DNA of 9,302 nucleotides from Chloroflexota bacterium (GCA_020850915.1 JADZDV010000326.1:1-9302), one strand, 5' to 3'; shown: positions 1 to 6,804, counted from the stretch's first letter. Notes: generated by a model from the sequence alone, not told the origin. Translations and numbers: made by a program.

Positions 1-259
1 GGAGGTCTTTGACGATGGAGGACAGGTCGTAGCGGTCGAGCTGCTGCTGGCGCATCTGCCGAAGCTGCTCGCGTAGCTCGTCCAGGCCCCGGATGCGCTG
101 GCCCTCGCGGTTCTGGGCGCCCTTTCGCAGCAGGTCGCGCAGCGCCCGGAGCGGGTCGCCGTCTCGGATCAGGTCGTCGGACATCGCCTCCATCAGGTCG
201 TCGGCGTCGAGCGCCAGAACCTGCTGGCTGCCATCCCAGCGCGTGTAGCGAAAGAGCAT
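1..259 (-). CDS. Probable VWA-domain partner of AAA+ ATPase, N-terminal part
   Basis: Only the first 86 codons are visible and the gene continues past the left edge. Translation begins MLFRYTRWDGSQQVLALDAD and is rich in Arg, Gln, Asp and Leu. Residues about 57-75 look like a charged amphipathic helix or short coiled coil. The ATG follows GAGGGG by three bases, a tight but usable ribosome site. The gene starts 63 bases after the stop of the AAA+ ATPase on the same strand, so the two are almost certainly one operon. In Actinobacteria and Chloroflexota, ATPases of this type are followed by a protein whose N-terminus starts with a similar F-R-Y-x-R-W/Y pattern and which carries a C-terminal von Willebrand A (MIDAS) domain. 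The pair Rv0958/Rv0959 of Mycobacterium tuberculosis is the example I recall. The VWA domain itself is outside the window, so the assignment is inference from position and N-terminal style. Confidence 0.6.
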   Translation of the reverse strand, partial: MLFRYTRWDGSQQVLALDADDLMEAMSDDLIRDGDPLRALRDLLRKGAQNREGQRIRGLDELREQLRQMRQQQLDRYDLSSIVKDL

Positions 260-270
260 GGTCCCCTCGC

Positions 271-315
271 GTGGCGAACGAGCGCACTCGCCACGGGACG
301 GGCGAGCGCGCTCGT
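271..315. repeat. Overlapping inverted repeats between ATPase and VWA-partner genes
   Basis: The short gap between the two genes is packed with self-complementary sequence. GTGGCGA (271-277) pairs with TCGCCAC (288-294). ACGAGCGC (278-285), the loop of that hairpin, pairs perfectly with GCGCTCGT (308-315). CGAGCGCGCTCG (303-314) is itself a palindrome. The pairings are mutually exclusive, so the intercistronic mRNA could switch between folds just upstream of the VWA-partner ribosome site. There is no T-tract, so it is not a classical terminator. A role in setting the ratio of the two subunits is speculation. Confidence 0.5.
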
Positions 316-322
316 GGGCTAG

Positions 323-1720
323 CTACTGCGTGCGGTAGCGGAAGCGGCCGGCCTGGCGGTCCTTGTTGACCTTGCGGTTCAGGTGGAGGCCCTCCAGCAC
401 GAACTCCATGGCCGAGGCGACCAGGGCCGGATTGCCCTGCGCCTCCAGCTTGCGGATCGCCCCCGCGAGCCCGCCGACCTCGGCGGACTGGCGGACGTAC
501 TCCAGCGACGGCATGGAGTCTGAGACCTCGACGGAGAGCCCGTTCTCGAAGTTGCGGACCAGCTCGTCAAAGTCGCGCGCCTGGAAGGCGCGGTTGAAGA
601 CGTTGAGCACCGCTCGCTGGACCAGCTTGTCGACGATCTTGTCCTCGCCGCTCTCTCCAACCGTGTCCAGCTCGATCTTACCGGCGGTGCTGGAGACAAT
701 AGCGGCGAGGTCGCTCACGCGCGGGGCGATCTGTCGCTCGCGGAGACGGATGCCGCGTTTCAGGGCGTTGCTGACGAGGTTCTCGTAGTTGCAGATCGAG
801 ACGCGCACGCTGACGCCGGAGCGCTGGCTGATGTCCGAGCTACGGCGGGCGAGGTGGGTGACTTCCGCCACGATCTCTCGCATGTAGTCCGGTGTGACGA
901 CGTCATACCCGTCAGATGGGAAGCAGGTCCGCTCCTGCTCCATGATCTCGATCTCGTGATAGAGCGTCCGCGGGTAATGCGTGCGGATCTGGGAGCCGAA
1001 GCGGTCCTTCAGCGGCGTGATGATCCGCCCGCGATTCGTGTAGTCCTCCGGATTGGCCGAGGCGACTACAAAGACGTCCAGCGGCAGGCGGACTTTGTAG
1101 CCGCGAATCTGGACGTCGCGCTCCTCCATGATGTTCAGCAGGCCCACCTGGATCCGCTCCGCGAGGTCCGGCAGCTCGTTCAGCACGAAGATGCCGCGGT
1201 TGCTGCGCGGGAGCAGGCCGTAGTGGATGGTCAGCTCGTCCGAAAGGTACCGTCCCTCGGCCACCTTGATCGGATCGACCTCGCCGATCAGGTCGGCGAT
1301 CGTGATGTCCGGGGTGGCCAGCTTCTCGCCGAAGCGGCGCTCGCGGGAGACCCATTCGATCGGAGCGCGATCGCCGTGCTCTTCTGCCAGCAACCGCCCG
1401 AAATGACTGATCGGCGCCAGAGGGTCGTCGTTGATCTCCGAGCCTGCCAGGACCGGCAGCTCGTCGTCGAGCAGGCCCACCAGGGAGCGGGCCATGCGCG
1501 TCTTGGCCTGACCGCGCTCGCCGAGGAAGACGATGTCCTGGCCTGAAAGGATGGCGTTCTCTACCTGGGGCAGCACCGTCTCGTCGTAGCCGACGATACC
1601 TTCGAGGAGCCGCTCGCCACGCTCCAGCTTGCCGATGAGGTTGTGGCGCAGCTCCTCCTTGACGGAGCGCGACGTGTAGCCGCTATCGCGCAACTGGCCG
1701 AGTGTTGTGGGTCTCGCCAT
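323..1720 (-). CDS. MoxR/magnesium-chelatase-I-type AAA+ ATPase
   Basis: This 465-residue protein has a complete AAA+ module of the ChlI/BchI-MoxR clade. Walker A is GERGQAKT at 67-74, and the Walker B region is GIFVLNELPDL at 176-186. A sensor-1-like SANPEDYTNRG lies at 221-231, followed by PLKDRF (236-241) with a likely arginine finger. A possible sensor-2 arginine lies in SGVSVRVS (301-308). The blocks LATPDITIADLIGEVDPIK (134-152) and LAERIQVGLLNIMEERD (186-202) are typical of the clade. Such ATPases form hexamers and work with a VWA protein to remodel a target or drive metal insertion, and the next gene looks like that VWA partner. The ATG is preceded by AGGAG with eight bases of spacing and by a good promoter. 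Walker B has Asn where Asp is usual, but the Glu that polarises water is present. The fold is certain; the client is unknown. Metal insertion is possible, but I would not call it a true magnesium chelatase without the large subunit. Confidence 0.9.
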   Translation of the reverse strand: MARPTTLGQLRDSGYTSRSVKEELRHNLIGKLERGERLLEGIVGYDETVLPQVENAILSGQDIVFLGERGQAKTRMARSLVGLLDDELPVLAGSEINDDPLAPISHFGRLLAEEHGDRAPIEWVSRERRFGEKLATPDITIADLIGEVDPIKVAEGRYLSDELTIHYGLLPRSNRGIFVLNELPDLAERIQVGLLNIMEERDVQIRGYKVRLPLDVFVVASANPEDYTNRGRIITPLKDRFGSQIRTHYPRTLYHEIEIMEQERTCFPSDGYDVVTPDYMREIVAEVTHLARRSSDISQRSGVSVRVSICNYENLVSNALKRGIRLRERQIAPRVSDLAAIVSSTAGKIELDTVGESGEDKIVDKLVQRAVLNVFNRAFQARDFDELVRNFENGLSVEVSDSMPSLEYVRQSAEVGGLAGAIRKLEAQGNPALVASAMEFVLEGLHLNRKVNKDRQAGRFRYRTQ

Positions 1721-1779
1721 GCCGAGGACTCCTGTTCTAGGAACGCCACGCCCCGTAGGACGCTCAGGCGCCCGTGGGA

Positions 1780-1809
1780 ACTATGACTGCGCGACGACCG
1801 GGGCGTCAA
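1780..1809 (-). promoter_or_regulatory. Sigma70-like promoter of the ATPase operon
   Basis: Reading the minus strand, the -35 box is TTGACG (1804-1809; five of six matches to consensus) and the -10 box is CATAGT (1780-1785; four of six), separated by 18 bases. Transcription would begin near 1773 and give a leader of about 53 bases ending in AGGAG before the ATG at 1720. This is the only convincing promoter in the 250-base gap between the ATPase and the CoxG-like gene. Confidence 0.55.
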
Positions 1810-1860
1810 CATTCTCGCGACCTCCGCTGCCGCTGCGCTCCAGTCAAGGCCGGATGAGCC

Positions 1861-1895
1861 GCTGATCATCAGCAACCTGACCGGGCGGCACCCGG
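1861..1895. other. Two tandem inverted repeats behind the CoxG-like gene
   Basis: GCTGA-TCA-TCAGC (1861-1873) is a perfect five-base inverted repeat around three bases. CCGGG-CGGCA-CCCGG (1881-1895) is a second with a five-base loop. They lie 76-110 bases downstream of the CoxG-like stop codon (minus strand) and about 50-85 bases upstream of the ATPase -35 box. Neither is followed by a T-run on the minus strand. They could be weak or factor-dependent termination structures for the thiamine-enzyme unit, or operator sites for the ATPase promoter. The sequence does not decide between these. The rest of the 1721-1970 gap holds only the ATPase promoter and leader. Confidence 0.35.
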
Positions 1896-1970
1896 GACTC
1901 TTGTCCGACGCTCAGTCACCACTCAGGATCCCGAGCGGGGAGCGAGAAGCGTGAGTGGGACGAGGCGTGG

Positions 1971-2474
1971 CTATGGTTTCCGACTGTCCGCCGCCGACGA
2001 CGTCACGGCGTTGGCGGAAGCGCTCCCGTCCGAGCAGCGCGCGCTGAGATTGGCCGCGAACTCCACTGCCAGGCGTGTCACCACCACGCTGGCTCCGGTC
2101 TCCACGAGGCTGGCAAGGCGGCCGGTAACCTCGACGCCCCCGTCGAAGGTCACCCGGGAGCCTCCGGCCGGAGAAGGGGTGACCGCGAACGCCGTGCTCG
2201 ACGTCATGCGCGTGCCGCCGGTGCTCTCCTTGCCCCGGGCGAAAACGCGTCCGGCGAGAGTGCCGGGCGCCAGCTCCAGGACGACCCGCAGGGCGAACAG
2301 GATGCGGGCCGGGCCGAACTTCACCGAGAGCTGCCCGTCATACGTCCCGTCGTCGTTCGTTCGCACGATGGACGCCCCCGGGACGCAAGGGACCACCGCG
2401 TAGGGGTCCGAGATGATGGTCCAGACGCGCTCTGGCCGCGCCGGCACGCCGATCTCTTCGTGAATCGCGATCAT
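1971..2474 (-). CDS. CoxG-like SRPBCC (START-fold) protein
   Basis: This 167-residue protein has the signature of the CoxG branch of the SRPBCC/START superfamily: PARPERVWTIISDP at 11-24, VVPCVPGASIV at 27-37, KFGPARILFALRVVLEL at 52-68, and a GG-x-V-x-F-DG-x-V-E-V-TGRLASL segment at 104-123. The fold makes a deep pocket for hydrophobic ligands. CoxG itself helps anchor or mature molybdenum CO dehydrogenase, but no coxL, coxM, coxS, coxD or coxE is visible here. The reading frame is open further upstream, but that extension would run back into the thiamine enzyme. The ATG at 2474 gives the normal family start (MIAIHEEIGVPARPERVW), and it is 32 bases behind the stop of that gene. The ribosome site is weak, suggesting coupling to upstream translation. 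The tail after about residue 145 is Ser/Ala-rich and probably disordered. The molecular role is unknown. Binding the substrate or product of the neighbouring enzyme is a fair guess. Confidence 0.8.
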   Translation of the reverse strand: MIAIHEEIGVPARPERVWTIISDPYAVVPCVPGASIVRTNDDGTYDGQLSVKFGPARILFALRVVLELAPGTLAGRVFARGKESTGGTRMTSSTAFAVTPSPAGGSRVTFDGGVEVTGRLASLVETGASVVVTRLAVEFAANLSARCSDGSASANAVTSSAADSRKP

Positions 2475-2506
2475 GAAAGGCGTTTCCCGTCCGCTGCGAG
2501 CCCCGC

Positions 2507-4162
2507 TCAGTCCTGCTCGCCGTAGTAGAGGCGACGGAACGGCTCGCTGAGGACCTGCGTTGGAATACAGACGTCGAGCAGCATCGGGCCGTCGCCGGCC
2601 AGCCACTCCCGCACGCCGGCCGTCGCGTCGGCGGCCGAGCGAACGGTCTTGCCCCGGCAGCCAAATCCGCGGGCCACCGCGGCAAAATCGGGCGATCGGA
2701 GCCTGGATGGCTCGGGATCGAGCCCTTTCGACTTGAGCTTGTGGTACTCCACGCCGAGCGCGGCGTCGTTGAACACCACCGAGAGCAGTTTCACCCCGAG
2801 GCGAGCGGCGGTATCCAGCTCCTGGACCTGCATCAGCGTGCCGGTGTCGCCCTCGAAGGCGATCAGCGGCCGCGGACTCAGGGCGACGGCCGCGCCGATG
2901 GCGGTCGGCAGCGCCTGGCCCACGCAGCCGAACGCGGTGGCGAACAGGGTCGGTTCCCGCCGCTTCTTCATGTGAAAGATCGGCCAGTTCATCTGGTGGC
3001 CCAGGCCTGACAGCAGCGCGACGTCGTCGGGCGCAGCCCGGTCGATCGCCATGGCCGCCTCGCGCGGGTCCACGTTGCCTTCTGGGATCGGATACTCGCG
3101 CTCGTCGAGGCCCGCCTCCCGGAGCTGCCCGCGCACCTCGTCCGTGTGGTAGCCGGTCGAAGCGACGCCGCGCTCGGCCAGGTGGCGATCGAGCGCCTCG
3201 ACGGTCAGCCGCGCGTCACCCTGAAGGTAACAGTCGGCCACGCGGCCGTTGCCCATCAGCACTCGGGGCTTGCGATCGATCTGGATGTACCGAGCCCCGG
3301 GGAACAGATAGCCGCCCTCGATCGTGTACGCGTTCAGGCTGGCGCCCACCGCGAGGACGCAGTCAGCCTCGGCAAGCAGCTCCTGCGCCGTCCGTGTGGC
3401 GAACAGGCCCGAGATACTCGCCTGGAATGCGTGGTCACCCAGGAACCCTTTGGCGGGCAGGGTCGTGGCGAGCAGGGCGCCCACGCGGTCCGCGAGCTGG
3501 CTGACGGCCCGTCCCGCGTGCGCGTTCACGGCGCCGACGCCGGTGATGATGACCGGTCGCTGGCTGGCGGCCAGGATCTCCGCTGCCTCGGCGAGCAGAT
3601 CACGGTCTGGCTGGATGCGCTGCGACCGCGGCATCAGCAGGCGCGACGGCTGGTAGTCGTCGAAGTCCGCGTCGACGTTGCGCAACTGGTCGTCCAGCGG
3701 AGCGCTCAGGAGAATCGGTCGCGACTCTGCGCGCGCCCGGTAGAAGGCGGTGCGTACCGCCTCCTCCGGGCCGGCCGTCATCGATGCGCTGACGAAACCC
3801 GCCTCGGCAGCTTCCGCGAACCGACGCTGGTCCAGGTACTGGCTCGCGCCCTCATCGCCGTTCGGAACTTCCCCCGCGAACACCACGATCGGCACGGAGC
3901 CGCGGCTGGCCACCAGGAGCGCGGTGGCGAGCTGCGCCACGCCGGGGCCCATCGTGACTGTGCAGACGCCGGGCTCGCCGGTGACGCGGGCCCACCCCTC
4001 CGCCATGCTCAATCCCGAGCCCTCGTGCCGCGCGGGGTGGACCCTCACGTCTCGCTGGAGGAGGCTGGACCACCAGTGCATGTTCCCGTCGCCCATCAGG
4101 CCGAAGACGGTCGAGACGCCCTCCCTGATGAACAGCTCGGCGAACGCCTCGTACTTCTTCAC
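2507..4162 (-). CDS. Thiamine-diphosphate-dependent enzyme, acetolactate synthase superfamily
   Basis: The 551-residue length and domain order (PYR, central, PP) match the pyruvate oxidase / acetolactate synthase / decarboxylase superfamily. The PYR domain (about 1-165) has GLMGDGNMHW (21-30) and ARHEGSGLSMAEGWARVTG (44-62), where Glu47 is the expected cofactor-activating glutamate. The central domain (about 185-335) has the usual RPVIITGVGA and YIQIDRKP strands. The PP domain has FEGDTGTLMQVQEL (436-449) followed by VVFND (462-466), which is the G-D-x(about 25)-N cofactor and Mg2+ site. The catalytic parts are intact, so it should be active. These enzymes cleave or join next to a 2-oxo group. 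The sequence does not tell me whether this one is a synthase, a decarboxylase or an oxalyl-CoA/sulfoacetaldehyde-type lyase. The start is GTG, chosen because AGGAG lies seven bases upstream and MKKYEAFAELFIREGV is a typical N-terminus. A CoxG-like gene follows within 32 bases and an MFS exporter precedes it. Confidence 0.88.
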   Translation of the reverse strand: MKKYEAFAELFIREGVSTVFGLMGDGNMHWWSSLLQRDVRVHPARHEGSGLSMAEGWARVTGEPGVCTVTMGPGVAQLATALLVASRGSVPIVVFAGEVPNGDEGASQYLDQRRFAEAAEAGFVSASMTAGPEEAVRTAFYRARAESRPILLSAPLDDQLRNVDADFDDYQPSRLLMPRSQRIQPDRDLLAEAAEILAASQRPVIITGVGAVNAHAGRAVSQLADRVGALLATTLPAKGFLGDHAFQASISGLFATRTAQELLAEADCVLAVGASLNAYTIEGGYLFPGARYIQIDRKPRVLMGNGRVADCYLQGDARLTVEALDRHLAERGVASTGYHTDEVRGQLREAGLDEREYPIPEGNVDPREAAMAIDRAAPDDVALLSGLGHQMNWPIFHMKKRREPTLFATAFGCVGQALPTAIGAAVALSPRPLIAFEGDTGTLMQVQELDTAARLGVKLLSVVFNDAALGVEYHKLKSKGLDPEPSRLRSPDFAAVARGFGCRGKTVRSAADATAGVREWLAGDGPMLLDVCIPTQVLSEPFRRLYYGEQD

Positions 4163-4183
4163 GGGGTCTCTCCTCTCGCCTGC

Positions 4184-4197
4184 CGGCCTTCAGGCCG
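4184..4197. other. Palindrome in the leader of the thiamine enzyme
   Basis: CGGCCT-TC-AGGCCG is a perfect six-base inverted repeat around two bases, ending 21 bases before the GTG start on the minus strand. In RNA it would make a tight hairpin with a UGAA tetraloop just upstream of the AGGAG ribosome site. It could be a repressor operator, a leader hairpin, or the end structure of the upstream MFS transcript. No T-run follows. A weak promoter-like pair (TTGCCC, 17 bases, TACCGT) lies about 35-75 bases further upstream. I do not trust it enough to call it separately. Confidence 0.35.
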
Positions 4198-4285
4198 CGC
4201 CATGGACCTGCCTGGGGGTCCGGCGTGAACGGTACCATCGGCCCGGTGGCAGGGCAAGCACGCGTGGGGGAGCCAATCGCCCGAC

Positions 4286-5551
4286 TCAGGACTCTGGCGC
4301 GGTCCTGGTCTCCAACGACGGCCGGTGGCCGAGACCCGGCAACAGAGTGAGACCAACGGCCAGCAGATAGACGGCGGCGTTCACCAGGAACACCGTCTGA
4401 AGCCCGGCCTGTCCGAGCAGGCCCGCGAGCAAGGGCGAGGCTGCTCCGCCCAGCAGCGCGCAGCTCCCAACTACCGACAGCGCCAGGCCGGAGCGCTCTG
4501 CCGGCGCCATGCGCGCCGCGATGGCGTACGCCAGGCTCATGCTGCCCCCGGCCAACAGCCCGAGGACGACTCGGAAGACCAGCACCTGTGGCCAACTGGC
4601 GGCCAGGCTGAGCAGGACAGAGAGCAGCGCGCCGCCGACCAGGGCGATGAGCAGGAGGCGGCGCGAGTTCTCGGGCCGCATGCGCCGGCCGTAGACCACC
4701 GAGGAGGCCGCCGCGGCCACCGCCCCGGACGAGACGATAACGCCGGTGATCGTGGCGATCTGCGCTGCTGGTGTGTGGAGATCAATCAGGTACAGCGGCA
4801 GGATCGGCGGCAGATCGCGATCGGTGAAGCGGGTGACCCACACGATGCCGAGCGCAGAGGCGAAGCCTGGCAGCGCCAGCAAGCTCAGGACCGAGCCGCC
4901 TGGCTGGCTGGCCCGCGGCTCGTTCTGCTGAGGGGCGCTGGCGAAACTCTTCTCGTCCACCAGCGCGTAGAGTAGCAGCGCCGGTACGACCAGAGTGAAG
5001 CCAGTGATCGCGAAATTCAGGCGCAGGTCGAAATGGTCCGAGATCAGTCCGCCGATGGTTGGCCCGATGGCGGTTGGCGCGAGCTGCGCCGCCTGGACCA
5101 GGCCGATCGCCTGCGCCATGCGGTCCCGCGGACAGATCGAGATCGCCAGCGCCATGACCATCGGCGTGAAGCCGGCGAACAACCCCATCACGAAGCGGGC
5201 CGCGATCAGCCAGTGGACGTCCGGGACGAAGGATGACGCGAACTGCATGATCCCGATCATCACCATAGCGCGCACGACCATAGACTTCCGTCCGTGGCGA
5301 TCGGCCAGCGCGCCCCAGACGGGGCCCATGGCAGCGGCGCAGAGCGGCGGCAGGCCGGCCGCCACGCCAGACCAGAAGGCGGCCTCAGCCAGGTCGTCCA
5401 CGCCCAGGTAGCGCACGTAGAGCGGGATGAACGGCTGCGTCAGGTCGAACGCAACCTGGGCTAGCGCCACGGTCAGGACAACCACGAACTGAGCGCGCTG
5501 CCACGGCTCCCACTGGCTGACGCGCAGCGTGCGCTGGAGGAAGGATGTCAA
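4286..5551 (-). CDS. MFS transporter, MdtG-like drug:proton antiporter type
   Basis: This 421-residue integral membrane protein has about twelve hydrophobic segments in two halves, separated by a hydrophilic loop at about 198-222. The first helix contains QFVVVLTVALAQVAFDLTQPFIPLYV (20-45, given in outline). Motif A of the major facilitator superfamily, between helices 2 and 3, is WGALADRHGRKSM (79-91). The F-x-MGLFAGFTPMVMAL segment (120-134) resembles E. coli MdtG, so the DHA1 exporter group is likely; substrate unknown. The frame stays open far upstream across the divergent gene, but the membrane protein proper begins near 5551. I chose TTG there, with GGGG seven bases upstream and MTSFLQRTLRVSQWEPWQRA as N-terminus. 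No in-frame ATG fits. It is divergent from the winged-helix gene, with a gap of about 100 bases. It lies 123 bases upstream of the thiamine enzyme on the same strand, so it may share that transcript. Confidence 0.88.
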   Translation of the reverse strand: MTSFLQRTLRVSQWEPWQRAQFVVVLTVALAQVAFDLTQPFIPLYVRYLGVDDLAEAAFWSGVAAGLPPLCAAAMGPVWGALADRHGRKSMVVRAMVMIGIMQFASSFVPDVHWLIAARFVMGLFAGFTPMVMALAISICPRDRMAQAIGLVQAAQLAPTAIGPTIGGLISDHFDLRLNFAITGFTLVVPALLLYALVDEKSFASAPQQNEPRASQPGGSVLSLLALPGFASALGIVWVTRFTDRDLPPILPLYLIDLHTPAAQIATITGVIVSSGAVAAAASSVVYGRRMRPENSRRLLLIALVGGALLSVLLSLAASWPQVLVFRVVLGLLAGGSMSLAYAIAARMAPAERSGLALSVVGSCALLGGAASPLLAGLLGQAGLQTVFLVNAAVYLLAVGLTLLPGLGHRPSLETRTAPES

Positions 5552-5646
5552 GAGGCAACCCCGTCCGCCGCGCGGCGATGGAAGCGCCGGCGGCGAGGTA
5601 AGGGAAGCAGAAAGCGACGCCCGGCACAAGCGCCGCTCGGCGACTG

Positions 5647-5652
5647 TATGCT
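5647..5652 (+). promoter_or_regulatory. Possible -10 element for a leaderless winged-helix mRNA
   Basis: TATGCT matches TATAAT at four of six positions and is directly preceded by TG. Its end is seven bases before the ATG at 5660, the distance at which transcription normally starts, so the mRNA would begin at or next to the A of that ATG. The -35 region is poor (nearest candidate is around GGCACA, 5623-5628). The alternative ATG at 5648 lies inside this box. Support is positional only. Confidence 0.35.
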
Positions 5653-5659
5653 TGGCGGC

Positions 5660-6751
5660 ATGACCGAGACCTCCGCCCTCACACGTCGCCTGCAGGCCTG
5701 GACGTACCGGCGCCAACGACTGCACCGTGCCGCGGGCAGTCCGCTGGAGGCGCTGGAGGCGGTCGTCGGCGTCTACAGCAGCCATCCGACCGCGCCGCTC
5801 TCGCTGCTCGCGCGCAGCGCGGCGTTCGGCCCGGATAGCCTGGCCGAGCTCGAGCAACGGCGGAAAGCGATCCGCATCCCGGCCATGCGTCTGTCGGTCT
5901 TCCTCGTCCCGACCGCCTCCGCGGCCCGCGTCTTCGCGGCGACGCGTCAGCCGATCGAGAAGCGCGGGCGGAACCTGGCCTACGCCGGGCTGAGCTGGGA
6001 GCACTACGCGGCGCTCAAGCCACGGATCCTGGAGCTGGCGCGGGAGCCGATCAGCACGGCCGACCTCCAGGAGGCGCTGAAGATCGACGGCCGGCTCATG
6101 ACGGCGGTACGGTTCCTGGGATACGAGGGACTCATCCAGCGGCTGGGCACCAGCCTGCGCGCGGACCGGCTGCGCTACGTCGGCATCGAGGCCTGGCTCG
6201 GGCAGCCATTGGAGGAGATGGATCCCGCGGCATCGCTCGCCTGGCTGGCGGAGCAGTACCTGCGCGGCTTCGGGCCGGCCAGGGCGGCGGACTTCGCCTG
6301 GTGGAGCGGCGTCACGCTCGGGAAGGCGAGGAGTGCGCTGAAGGGGCTGGACCTGGTCGACGTGGGCCAGGGCCACCTCCTGCCCGCGGACGAGTGGGAC
6401 GCGTTCGAGCGCGTCGAGCCGATCGAGCCCGACCAGCTCGACCTGCTGCCGACCTGGGACGCCTACACCATGGGCCACGCCATGGACGGCCGCCAGCGCT
6501 TCCTGGACGACGAGCATCGGGGCAAGGCCTACACAAGCGGCGGCCGTTCGACCTCCGGTGACGGACTGCCCCTGGTGCTGCGCAGCGGCCGGGCCGTGGC
6601 AACCTGGGCGCACCGCTTCAGCGGCGACCGCATGCGAGTCGAAGTGGCGCCATTCGAACCGGGCGACCTGGAGGTCGAGGCGCTACGGCCGTCGTTCGAA
6701 GAGATCGGGCGTCTCCTCGGAGCCACGGCGGTAGACGTCGCGGCGCGCTAG
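5660..6751 (+). CDS. HTH_42 winged-helix DNA-binding protein (AlkZ-like family)
   Basis: This 363-residue protein matches the HTH_42 family (Pfam PF06224). E. coli YcaQ and the Streptomyces DNA glycosylase AlkZ, which unhooks crosslinked or alkylated bases, belong to it. Marks seen are an N-terminal LTRRLQAWTYRRQRLH, the block GFGPARAADFAWWSG at 203-217, LLPTWDAYTMG at 263-273, and DGLPLVLRSGRAVATW at 301-316 (family form: D-G-x-x-P-x-V-L-x-x-G-R-x-x-G-x-W). Length is normal. The short motif near the N-terminus that holds the catalytic residues, normally L-Q-A-Q-D-P, reads VYSSHP here (38-43), so both glutamines are missing. It may therefore bind DNA without excising bases, or belong to a subgroup with another chemistry. 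I start it at the ATG at 5660 because of the -10-like box just upstream. An ATG at 5648 would add four residues. No ribosome site precedes either. It is divergent from the MFS gene. Confidence 0.85.
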   Translation: MTETSALTRRLQAWTYRRQRLHRAAGSPLEALEAVVGVYSSHPTAPLSLLARSAAFGPDSLAELEQRRKAIRIPAMRLSVFLVPTASAARVFAATRQPIEKRGRNLAYAGLSWEHYAALKPRILELAREPISTADLQEALKIDGRLMTAVRFLGYEGLIQRLGTSLRADRLRYVGIEAWLGQPLEEMDPAASLAWLAEQYLRGFGPARAADFAWWSGVTLGKARSALKGLDLVDVGQGHLLPADEWDAFERVEPIEPDQLDLLPTWDAYTMGHAMDGRQRFLDDEHRGKAYTSGGRSTSGDGLPLVLRSGRAVATWAHRFSGDRMRVEVAPFEPGDLEVEALRPSFEEIGRLLGATAVDVAAR

Positions 6752-6804
6752 CTTCGGGCGTCAGCCGGCAGGTCGAGTCGGGGCGGTTAGCTGGCGCGTC
6801 CTGC

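Noticed and set aside
854..1546. 230-codon open frame on the plus strand opposite the AAA+ ATPase
   Set aside because: Low-complexity Asp/Arg/Val-rich shadow frame with no recognisable domain; the minus strand holds all AAA+ motifs.
1971..2474. Calling the SRPBCC protein true CoxG of CO dehydrogenase
   Set aside because: No coxL, coxM, coxS or accessory cox gene is present nearby; only the fold family is supported.
2475..2606. Longer start for the CoxG-like gene
   Set aside because: It would overlap the end of the thiamine enzyme by about 100 bases and adds a non-homologous Arg-rich stretch before the family N-terminus.
3146..4228. 360-codon open frame on the plus strand opposite the thiamine enzyme
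   Set aside because: Composition is typical of antisense reading of GC-rich coding DNA (His/Arg/Gly-rich, no motif), whereas the minus strand encodes a complete enzyme.
5552..6613. Long open extension in front of the MFS transporter frame on the minus strand
   Set aside because: It runs antisense through the winged-helix gene, is Arg/Gln/Pro-rich with no domain, and the membrane protein begins naturally near 5551.
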